Assembly: GCA_009839405.1 (NCBI GenBank)
Contig: VXPR01000034.1
Coordinates: forward strand, 1-7,286
Origin: Gammaproteobacteria bacterium
Lineage (GTDB): Bacteria > Pseudomonadota > Gammaproteobacteria > Pseudomonadales > Azotimanducaceae
Reading direction: 5' to 3'
Length of the DNA: 7,286 nucleotides
The position numbers were made by a program, and so were the translations under genes. The notes beneath the pieces were generated by a model. The model saw only the letters and a program-made list of their open reading frames with translations. It was not told where the DNA came from and made no database searches. This document shows positions 1 through 4,698 of this stretch, one piece after another (within the stretch, counting starts at the first letter, position 1; each line of letters starts with the position of its first letter).

Positions 1-639
1 GTCCGCACCGGCCATCATCAGGAGCTGCTTGAAGAGCTGTGGCGACTGCGGCAGGGCGAAGAACTGGCCTGGATGGGTGCGGCTCGGCACGAGGTAGTCG
101 CGCGCCCCTTCGGGTGTCGTCTTGGTCAGCGTCGGCGTCTCGATCTCCCAGAAGCCTTCGCCTTCGAGGAAGCGCCGCACCTCGCTGGCGGCGCGGGAAC
201 GAAACGCCAGTCGTGCGAGCATCTCGGGCCTTCGGAGGTCCAGATAGCGAAAGCGCATCCGCACGTCTTCGCCGGCGTCTGAGTATTCGTCGAGCTGGAA
301 CGGCGGCGTCGCCGACGCGTTGAGGATCGTCAGGTCGCTGCCGAGGATTTCGATCTCGCCGGTCGCCATGTCGGGGTTTACCGCGCCTTCCGGTCGGGCG
401 CGGACGCGGCCGGTGGCGTGCAGGACAAACTCGTTGCGCACCCGGTCGGCGATCGCGAAGCTCTGCTCGGTGTCGGGGTCGTACACAAGCTGCACGACAC
501 CGGTGCGGTCACGCACGTCGAGGAAGATGACGCCGCCGTGGTCGCGACGGCGATGCACCCAGCCGGTGACTTCGAGAGTGTCGCCAATGTTGGCAGCGGT
601 GATCTCGCCGCAGTAGTGCGAGCGCGAGTGAGGTCGCAT
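1..639 (-). CDS. aspS: Aspartyl-tRNA synthetase, N-terminal 213 residues (3' end outside window)
   Basis: Class II synthetase that charges tRNA with aspartate in the cytoplasm. Reading leftwards from the ATG at 639, the frame stays open to base 1, so the protein is cut by the window edge. Residues about 1-110 are the OB-fold anticodon-binding domain, with GWVHRRRDHGG at 26-36 and ARPEGAVNPDMATGEIE at 81-97. Residues from about 140 begin the catalytic domain: motif 1 region FLEGEGFWEIETPTL (157-171), then EGARDYLVPSR (177-187) and ALPQSPQLFKQLLMM (195-209), all hallmark bacterial AspRS blocks. Motifs 2 and 3 are not in view. An AAGGA Shine-Dalgarno lies 6 nt before the ATG (646-650). The FmdB-like gene ends 40 nt upstream on the same strand, so the two are probably co-transcribed. 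His34 and Gly85 match residues linked to relaxed tRNA(Asn) recognition in Pseudomonas aeruginosa AspRS, so this may be a non-discriminating Asp/Asn enzyme (inference). Confidence 0.97.
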   Translation of the reverse strand, partial: MRPHSRSHYCGEITAANIGDTLEVTGWVHRRRDHGGVIFLDVRDRTGVVQLVYDPDTEQSFAIADRVRNEFVLHATGRVRARPEGAVNPDMATGEIEILGSDLTILNASATPPFQLDEYSDAGEDVRMRFRYLDLRRPEMLARLAFRSRAASEVRRFLEGEGFWEIETPTLTKTTPEGARDYLVPSRTHPGQFFALPQSPQLFKQLLMMAGAD

Positions 640-654
640 GGTGATTCCTTGGTT

Positions 655-670
655 GGCCGCGGGCGCGGCC
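655..670 (-). other. GC-rich hairpin between zinc-ribbon gene and aspS
   Basis: GGCCGC at 655-660 pairs with GCGGCC at 665-670 around a 4-nt loop. It sits in the 40-nt gap between the FmdB-like stop codon and aspS, only 4 nt from the aspS Shine-Dalgarno. No U-run follows on the minus strand, so it is not a convincing terminator. It could affect aspS translation or mRNA processing. In GC-rich DNA a 6-bp stem can arise by chance. Confidence 0.3.
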
Positions 671-679
671 TCGGGTCGG

Positions 680-1048
680 TTATGTCGTTGCCTTGCTCGC
701 GGCCCCAGAGGTGTCGGACGATTTGCCGCCGGTGTCGCTGGCGGGCTTGTCGCCGCCGTTGCCCTTGCCGGCGGCGTCCGCCGCCGGCTTGGCGTCGGAG
801 TCGCTCTTGGCACCGTTTGTTCCGGCCTCAGCGGTGCCTTCGCCGGCGAGATTGCGCTTCTTGTCGCCCGACTTGAAGTCGGTTTCGTACCAACCGCTGC
901 CCTTGAGGCGGAAGACGGGGGCGCTCAGAAGCTTCTTGAGTTGCGGCGCGCTACACGCCGGGCAGACTGTCAGACGCGGCTCGGACGCCTTCTGCATGGT
1001 CTCGAACGCATGGCCACACGCACGGCAGGCGTACTCGTAGATAGGCAC
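680..1048 (-). CDS. FmdB-family zinc-ribbon protein
   Basis: Small putative zinc-binding protein of 122 residues; the family's biochemical role is not firmly known, although it is often annotated as a regulatory protein. The GTG at 1048 is chosen because it gives the family's invariant start MPIYEYAC, and an AGGAG Shine-Dalgarno lies 10 nt upstream (1059-1063). Cysteine pairs C8-x2-C11 and C29-x2-C32 form the zinc ribbon, followed by KKLLSAPVFRLKGSGWYETDF (38-58), the standard end of the domain. From about residue 67 the chain becomes a low-complexity tail rich in Gly, Ala, Ser, Asp, Lys and Thr to the end, probably disordered. It lies 40 nt upstream of aspS on the same strand, an arrangement common in Gammaproteobacteria, which suggests a shared transcript. 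Family assignment is secure; function is unknown. Confidence 0.94.
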   Translation of the reverse strand: MPIYEYACRACGHAFETMQKASEPRLTVCPACSAPQLKKLLSAPVFRLKGSGWYETDFKSGDKKRNLAGEGTAEAGTNGAKSDSDAKPAADAAGKGNGGDKPASDTGGKSSDTSGAASKATT

Positions 1049-1103
1049 TGGCGAGAAACTCCTCTTAAGGCAACGTGTGGTTCACCACCGCTTGAAACGC
1101 GCT

Positions 1104-1139
1104 GCAGGCGCGCCCTCACGGGCCCGTTCGCAGTTCGCT
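1104..1139 (+). repeat. Left copy of a diverged repeat flanking the HU-like gene
   Basis: The 13-mer GCAGGCGCGCCCT (1104-1116) and the 10-mer GCAGTTCGCT (1130-1139) occur in the same order and orientation at 1848-1860 and 1893-1902, beyond the HU-like gene. The spacing differs (13 against 32 nt), so the copies are diverged or only partial. Both lie in non-coding DNA. Confidence 0.45.
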
Positions 1140-1150
1140 ACGCGAACTGC
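1130..1150. repeat. Perfect 9-bp inverted repeat with 3-nt loop
   Basis: GCAGTTCGC at 1130-1138 and its exact reverse complement at 1142-1150 surround TAC. The first ten bases, GCAGTTCGCT, occur again at 1893-1902 on the far side of the HU-like gene. It may be an operator or an RNA hairpin in the leader of the minus-strand genes. No U-tract flanks it in either direction. Confidence 0.5.
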
Positions 1151-1218
1151 CGGCCCGCGCGGACAGCGTCCAGACGTGCTCCGAAAGCACGAATTTGCGT
1201 TTTTTTCAAGGGGCGATC

Positions 1219-1247
1219 TTGGCTTTGGCAAACCAATCAAGTATAAA
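1219..1247 (+). promoter_or_regulatory. Sigma70-like promoter for the HU-like gene
   Basis: TTGGCT (1219-1224, 4 of 6 matches to the -35 consensus) and TATAAA (1242-1247, 5 of 6 to the -10) are separated by 17 nt, the optimal spacing. An A/T-rich tract with seven consecutive T (1200-1206) lies just upstream and could act as an UP element. The predicted transcript starts near 1254 and has a leader of about 110 nt before the ATG at 1363. The reverse complement of 1240-1245 reads TATACT, so a minus-strand -10 for the zinc-ribbon/aspS transcript may overlap this promoter, but I see no good -35 for it. Confidence 0.55.
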
Positions 1248-1362
1248 GCGTTTCCGATCGGATCGGCTTCATCGGATGGGTGCGGTTCCCGGCATGTTCG
1301 GGGCCACGTTTCCCGACAGACGCCGGATGCCCGAAGCAGGCACAGCACACGAGGAAGCGCTC

Positions 1363-1731
1363 ATGGCTCGAACCCCCGCTGCGAAATCCAAGACCAAGCC
1401 CAAGGCCCCGAAGCGTCCTCCCGCCATCAAGGAGAGGATGACCAAGGCGGCGATGGTGCAGGAGATGGCCGAGCGGACGGAACTGTCCAAGGGACAGGTC
1501 GAATCCGTCCTCTCGGAACTCGAAAGCGTCATCGAACGGCACGTCCGCTCCCGCGCCGCCGGGGAGTTTGTCTTGCCGGGGCTCATCAAGATCAGCCGCG
1601 CCAAGCGCAAGGCGCAGAAGAAGAAGGCCGGCCGCAACCCCGCCACGGGGGAGGAGATCGTGATTGCCGCCAAGCCGGCGCAAACGGTCATCCGCGTCCG
1701 CGCGCTCAAGCGCCTGCGCGACATGGCATAG
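1363..1731 (+). CDS. HU/IHF-family DNA-binding protein with basic N-terminal tail
   Basis: Histone-like nucleoid protein of 122 residues that would bind and bend DNA as a dimer. GAGGAA (1351-1356) sits 6 nt before the ATG at 1363, supporting this start over in-frame upstream codons. Residues 1-25 form a Lys/Pro/Ala-rich tail (MARTPAAKSKTKPKAPKRPP) absent from classical HU of about 90 residues. From about 26 the HU fold follows: helical dimer region 27-60, the start of the sheet at GEFVLPGLIKISRAKRKA (67-84), and the DNA-contacting arm GRNPATGEEIVIAAK (90-104), which keeps the HU signature GRNPxTGxxI and its tip proline (P93). The last helix runs from about 108 to 122. Its basic tail recalls HU variants with histone H1-like extensions, which often add nonspecific DNA affinity. 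It has its own promoter and is followed by a hairpin, so it is probably monocistronic. HU-family membership is firm; the exact subfamily is not. Confidence 0.92.
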   Translation: MARTPAAKSKTKPKAPKRPPAIKERMTKAAMVQEMAERTELSKGQVESVLSELESVIERHVRSRAAGEFVLPGLIKISRAKRKAQKKKAGRNPATGEEIVIAAKPAQTVIRVRALKRLRDMA

Positions 1732-1734
1732 CGA

Positions 1735-1756
1735 CTGCTCCCGAATTCGGGGGCAG
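1735..1756 (+). terminator. Terminator-like hairpin after the HU-like gene
   Basis: Bases 1735-1743 pair with 1748-1756 in a 9-bp stem (one T-G wobble, 1739-1752) around an AATT tetraloop, starting 3 nt after the TAG stop. Position and shape fit a transcription terminator, but no U-run follows, so termination might be weak or the hairpin may only stabilise the mRNA 3' end. Confidence 0.45.
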
Positions 1757-1825
1757 CGTTGCAACAACCACGCCTGCCGGCTTGGGCCGGTTCTGGTGCG
1801 TTGGGCCTCGGCAATTTGACGTAGC

Positions 1826-1844
1826 GGCGACCCTTGTGGTCGCC
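1826..1844. repeat. Palindromic element, GGCGACC stem (copy 1)
   Basis: GGCGACC (1826-1832), loop CTTGT, GGTCGCC (1838-1844). The same stem, with the reverse-complementary loop ACAAG, occurs at 4638-4658, and both copies are preceded by CGTA. It lies in the 251-nt gap before proS, which otherwise holds the hairpin after the HU-like gene and the diverged repeat. I see no clear promoter for proS there. It is interpreted as a dispersed intergenic repeat rather than a terminator because no T-run is present. Confidence 0.6.
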
Positions 1845-1847
1845 TAT

Positions 1848-1902
1848 GCAGGCGCGCCCTGCGCGTTCGCGCGCCCTCTTAACGTCGTGCTGGCAGTTCG
1901 CT
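1848..1902 (+). repeat. Right copy of the diverged repeat flanking the HU-like gene
   Basis: It contains the 13-mer at 1848-1860 and the 10-mer at 1893-1902 shared with 1104-1139. Within it, GGCGCGC (1851-1857) and GCGCGCC (1869-1875) form a 7-bp stem with an 11-nt loop. It lies between the HU-like gene and proS, immediately after the hairpin at 1826-1844. Confidence 0.45.
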
Positions 1903-1982
1903 GGGGTGGGCTGCTGCGAACCGAGGCCGTTCAACATGCAAACACGGGCGAGCAAAAGCCTCGTCCCCACGAGGCCCCCGCC

Positions 1983-3692
1983 ATGAGAAGCAGCCAACTA
2001 CTCATCCCCACGCTCCGTGAAGCTCCGGCGGATGCGGAGGTGGCGAGTCACGTCCTGCTGGTGCGCGGCGGCTTCATTCGGCGCCTGACCACTGGCGCGT
2101 ACACCTGGCTGCCGCTCGGTTTGCGGGTGCTGACGCGCATTGAGGCCATCGTCCGCGAGGAACTTGCGCGTGCCGGGGCCCAGGAAGTGTTGATGCCGGT
2201 GGTGCAGCCAGCGGAGCTGTGGCGCGAGAGCGGTCGCTGGGACACGATGGGGCCGGAGATGCTCCGCTTCACCGACCGCCACGAACGCGAGTATTGCCTG
2301 AGCCCCACGCAAGAGGAGGTCGTAACCGACCTTTTTCGTCGCGTTGTGACGAGCTACCGCCAGCTACCCTGCAACCTGTATCACATCCAAACCAAGTTCC
2401 GCGACGAAATCCGCCCCCGGTTTGGCCTCATGCGGGCGCGTGAGTTCCTCATGAAGGACGGCTACTCCTTTCATCTGGACGACGCGTCGTTCGAGGCTGC
2501 CTACGCCGCCATGCACGACTGCTATTCCGCGATCCTGCGCCGCTTGGGGCTCGATTTTCGCGCGGTGGAAGCGGACCCCGGTGCCATGGGAGACGGCGAC
2601 TCGCACGAGTTCCACGTGCTCGCCGGTTCGGGCGAAGACACCATCGCCTTCAGTCCGGCGAGCGATTACGCAGCGAACCTCGAGAAGGCCGAAGCACCGG
2701 GCCTCGCCGATGACCACCCGGTGGAGCCGATGGCAACGGTGCCGACACCGGGCATGAAGACCATCGCCGACGTGAGCGAGCATTTGCGACTGCCGGCGTC
2801 GCGATGCATCAAGACTCTGATCGTCCACGCAGAGGCGGACGAGGCGGCACCAGCGCTTGCGGCCCTGATCGTGCGGGGCGACCACGACCTAAACGAGGCC
2901 AAGGCTGCGCGCCTGGCCGGCATCCGCCGACCGCTGACGTTCGCTACCGACGCGGAGATTGAAGCCGCAGTTGGCGCGAGCCCAGGATCATTGGGGCCAG
3001 TGGGCCTCTCGCTGCCGATCATCGCCGACCGCACCGCCGCTGCCATGACGAGTTTCGTCTGCGGCGCCAACGAGGACGACAAGCACCACGTCGGCGTCAA
3101 CTGGGAGCGCGACGTCGACAGCGTGCAGGTTGCGGACATTCGCGAGGTCTTGCCCGGTGACATCGCGGCCGATGGCAGCGGGCCACTGAGCTTCCGCCGT
3201 GGCATCGAGGTGGGCCACATCTTCAAGCTCGGCGACAAGTACACGAGGTCGATGGACGTCACCGTGCAGGATCGCGAAGGCCGTTCCGTCACGCCCATCA
3301 TGGGCTGCTACGGCTTCGGCGTGTCGCGCACCGTGGCGGCGGTGGTCGAGCAATGCCACGACGAACGCGGCATCGTCTGGCCGACTTCGATCGCTCCATT
3401 CACGACGCACATCGTCGCCTTAACCGGACGGAAATCCACTGCGGTGGAAGCTGCGGCATCGCGTCTCTACGAGGAGTTGACCGCAGCCGGCATCGATGTG
3501 CTGCTCGACGACCGCGACGAGCGCCCTGGCGTGAAGTTTGCCGATGCGGACCTCATTGGCATCCCTCACCGCATAACCGTGGGCGAGCGCGGCCTCAACA
3601 AGGCCATCGTCGAATACGCCCGCCGCGACGGCACCGAGACTCGCGAGCTGTCCCTCGACGAAGCCATCGCACACCTCGCCGCGACGCGCTGA
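1983..3692 (+). CDS. proS: Prolyl-tRNA synthetase, bacterial type with editing domain
   Basis: Class IIa synthetase that charges tRNA(Pro) with proline. The 569 residues match the usual length of E. coli-type ProRS (about 570). The ATG at 1983 gives the canonical start MRSSQLLIPTLREAPADAE, with GAGG 8 nt upstream (1971-1974). Catalytic core: LPLGLRVLTRIEAIVREE (43-60) near motif 1; the TxE loop SPTQEE (107-112); motif 2 FRDEIRPRFGLMRAREFLMKD (139-159). The INS (YbaK-like) editing domain that clears Ala-tRNA(Pro) occupies about 225-400, with CIKTL (275-279) supplying the conserved lysine K277. The catalytic domain resumes at RGIEVGHIFKLG (406-417) and motif 3 MGCYGFGVSRTVAAVVEQ (440-457). The anticodon-binding domain spans about 470-569 (DDRDERPGVKFADADLIGIP, 509-528). 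The frame is open far upstream of 1983, but that extension has no ProRS-like sequence and crosses the HU-like gene. All key residues appear intact. Confidence 0.98.
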   Translation: MRSSQLLIPTLREAPADAEVASHVLLVRGGFIRRLTTGAYTWLPLGLRVLTRIEAIVREELARAGAQEVLMPVVQPAELWRESGRWDTMGPEMLRFTDRHEREYCLSPTQEEVVTDLFRRVVTSYRQLPCNLYHIQTKFRDEIRPRFGLMRAREFLMKDGYSFHLDDASFEAAYAAMHDCYSAILRRLGLDFRAVEADPGAMGDGDSHEFHVLAGSGEDTIAFSPASDYAANLEKAEAPGLADDHPVEPMATVPTPGMKTIADVSEHLRLPASRCIKTLIVHAEADEAAPALAALIVRGDHDLNEAKAARLAGIRRPLTFATDAEIEAAVGASPGSLGPVGLSLPIIADRTAAAMTSFVCGANEDDKHHVGVNWERDVDSVQVADIREVLPGDIAADGSGPLSFRRGIEVGHIFKLGDKYTRSMDVTVQDREGRSVTPIMGCYGFGVSRTVAAVVEQCHDERGIVWPTSIAPFTTHIVALTGRKSTAVEAAASRLYEELTAAGIDVLLDDRDERPGVKFADADLIGIPHRITVGERGLNKAIVEYARRDGTETRELSLDEAIAHLAATR

Positions 3693-3727
3693 TCCCGTCC
3701 GTACCCTCCGTGCGACCAGTTCAACAC

Positions 3728-3760
3728 GGGCGGGGACAAGCCCTGGGACAAACCCCGCCC
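3728..3760. repeat. GC-rich hairpin in the convergent proS/thioredoxin gap
   Basis: GGGCGGGG (3728-3735) pairs exactly with CCCCGCCC (3753-3760) around a 17-nt loop that contains GGGACAA as part of a direct repeat (3733-3739 and 3745-3751). The right flank CGCCCCTACG (3757-3765 plus the next base context) resembles the inverse of CGTAGGGGCG at the 4638-4658 element. The gap between the two convergent stops is 88 nt, so the hairpin could serve as a two-way transcription barrier, but neither side has a T-run. Confidence 0.5.
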
Positions 3761-3780
3761 CTACGGCGCCCGGGCGGCGG

Positions 3781-4278
3781 CTAGCGTCCCCCGTCCATGG
3801 CCGCCGTGAGCGACTCACGAGTCTGTGGCCCCACCAGCACCGCGTGCAGGCTGCCGTCCGGGGCGACGACCAAAGTTGTGGGGAGCACCTCCGGTCGCGT
3901 AGCGCCCCAGCGTTCGCGCGGATCGTGCAGGGCGACGGGGAAACGAATGCCTAGGTCGGTGATGTCCGCCTGCAGTTCCGATCCCGCAAGACCATCGTAG
4001 TTAACCCCAAGCACTGTCGTGCCGGCCTCGTGCAGCTCGTTCAGTTCCGGCACCTCGACGCGGCACGGGGCGCACCACTTGGCCCAGTAGTTCACCAGCA
4101 GCCAGTCGCCCTCCAGCGTGCTCCAAAGCTGCTCGGAGCCGTCCGCCAGCGCTAGCTCCTCGGTCGGATTGCACGCCGCCATGGTCGCGAGCGCGACGGC
4201 CACGCAAAGCACGCGCAGTCGCCCACGGGGAGAGTCAATGAATGATCGGTGGCGCTGGCGGGTGGTCAGGAAGGTCAT
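3781..4278 (-). CDS. TlpA/ResA-like thioredoxin-fold protein, probable exported lipoprotein
   Basis: Predicted thiol-disulfide oxidoreductase acting outside the cytoplasm. From the ATG at 4278 it has 165 residues. After a basic stretch, a hydrophobic segment VLCVAVALATMAAC (23-36) looks like a signal peptide ending in a lipobox-like Cys36; the Met at -3 is atypical, so lipidation is uncertain. The thioredoxin domain follows: NYWAKWCAPCR (63-73) with the redox pair C69/C72, NELHEAGTTVLGVNYDG (80-96) and LPTTLVVAPDG (132-142) with the cis-proline P133. The start is uncertain: the ATG at 4278 overlaps the upstream ABM gene by 44 nt and has no clear Shine-Dalgarno; the GTG at 4212, just before the hydrophobic segment, is an alternative, and the frame stays open to 4353. 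The overlap suggests translational coupling to the ABM gene. Its substrate is not evident. Confidence 0.86.
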   Translation of the reverse strand: MTFLTTRQRHRSFIDSPRGRLRVLCVAVALATMAACNPTEELALADGSEQLWSTLEGDWLLVNYWAKWCAPCRVEVPELNELHEAGTTVLGVNYDGLAGSELQADITDLGIRFPVALHDPRERWGATRPEVLPTTLVVAPDGSLHAVLVGPQTRESLTAAMDGGR

Positions 4279-4603
4279 CCGGTTCGTCGTCCGCGATGGC
4301 ATCGCCGCCCGTGATGGTGCCGCGCACGGCGTAGCGGCGGGTGACGATGGCACCGGCCACGACGTTCGGGAGTTCGCGCAGGAACTCGCGCAGGTGGCGG
4401 GTTCGGAAGTGCGCCGACAGCGCCTCCATGCTTTCCCATTCCTGGAGCAGGACGAGCGTGTTGGGGTCGCTTAAGCCCACGTAGAAGTCGTAGGAAATGC
4501 ACCCGTCCTCGGCTTGCGTCGCCGCCGACATCTCCCGCGCCAGGCTCAGCGCCTGGTCCCGACAGTCGGGCTTGATGGGCATGGTGCCGTGGACGATGAT
4601 CAT
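4235..4603 (-). CDS. Antibiotic-biosynthesis-monooxygenase (ABM) domain protein, YgiN-like
   Basis: Small dimeric ferredoxin-like fold protein of 122 residues, related to quinol monooxygenases such as YgiN and to heme- or quinone-acting ABM enzymes. The pattern is typical: MIIVHGTMPIKP (1-12), the helix DQALSLAREMSAATQAEDGCISYDFY (16-41) with the EDGCISY turn, the strand NTLVLLQEWESMEALSAHFRTRHLREF (48-74) with ExWES and the H/F region, then VVAGAIVTRRYAV (81-93). The usual domain ends near residue 95. Here an extra tail of about 27 residues, acidic and Pro-rich (IADDEPDDLPDHPPAPPIIH, 103-122), follows and partly overlaps the next gene. No Shine-Dalgarno precedes the ATG at 4603; instead TACAAT (4610-4615, minus strand) sits 6 nt before it, compatible with a leaderless transcript. 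The substrate cannot be told from sequence. Confidence 0.9.
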   Translation of the reverse strand: MIIVHGTMPIKPDCRDQALSLAREMSAATQAEDGCISYDFYVGLSDPNTLVLLQEWESMEALSAHFRTRHLREFLRELPNVVAGAIVTRRYAVRGTITGGDAIADDEPDDLPDHPPAPPIIH

Positions 4604-4609
4604 TGGGCG

Positions 4610-4615
4610 ATTGTA
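4610..4615 (-). promoter_or_regulatory. Candidate -10 box (TACAAT) for the ABM gene
   Basis: TACAAT matches the sigma70 -10 consensus at 5 of 6 positions and ends 6 nt before the ATG at 4603, which would place the transcription start at or next to the initiation codon. No convincing -35 is visible at 16-18 nt; that interval overlaps the palindrome at 4638-4658. Low confidence. Confidence 0.3.
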
Positions 4616-4637
4616 GCGCCAACGGCTTGCCCCGTAG

Positions 4638-4658
4638 GGGCGACCACAAGGGTCGCCC
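4638..4658. repeat. Palindromic element, GGGCGACC stem (copy 2)
   Basis: GGGCGACC (4638-4645), loop ACAAG, GGTCGCCC (4651-4658): a perfect 8-bp stem. The loop is the reverse complement of that in copy 1 (1826-1844), and CGTA precedes both. A small CCCC-GTA-GGGG hairpin (4630-4640) abuts it. It lies in the 95-nt gap between the racemase stop and the ABM start, with no T-run. Confidence 0.6.
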
Positions 4659-4698
4659 GTACGAGCTAAGTCCGCGCCATGGCCGACAGACCTCGCGG

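Larger units (their letters stand above)
1049..1195 (-). other. Hairpin-rich 5' leader of the zinc-ribbon/aspS transcript
   Basis: This is the gene-free left half of the 314-nt divergent gap. It holds several inverted repeats: CGCGC/GCGCG at 1098-1102 and 1108-1112; a perfect 9-bp stem GCAGTTCGC/GCGAACTGC at 1130-1138 and 1142-1150 with a TAC loop; and CGTGCT/AGCACG at 1175-1180 and 1186-1191. If the zinc-ribbon/aspS promoter lies to the right of these, they would form a structured leader. I do not recognise a known riboswitch, T-box or leader peptide here. A block at 1104-1139 also recurs downstream of the HU-like gene (see the repeat entries). Confidence 0.35.

Noticed and set aside
1175..1206. 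Hairpin CGTGCT/AGCACG followed by seven T as a plus-strand terminator
   Set aside because: The T-run begins 8 nt after the stem, and no plus-strand gene ends upstream. The T-run is better placed as an A/T-rich upstream promoter element.
638..1246. 202-codon plus-strand open frame opposite the zinc-ribbon gene
   Set aside because: The opposite strand carries the cysteine pairs and the canonical MPIYEY start of the FmdB family; this frame has no family features.
1049..1362. T-box or amino-acid leader peptide controlling aspS
   Set aside because: No T-box sequence, Asp-rich mini-ORF or classic attenuator with a U-run was found.
1269..1997. 242-codon minus-strand open frame opposite the HU-like gene
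   Set aside because: Antisense shadow of the HU-like gene plus intergenic DNA; no motif or start signal supports it.
1077..3692. 871-codon plus-strand open frame containing proS
   Set aside because: Only the part from 1983 resembles ProRS. The upstream extension crosses the HU-like gene in another frame and is composition-driven in GC-rich DNA.
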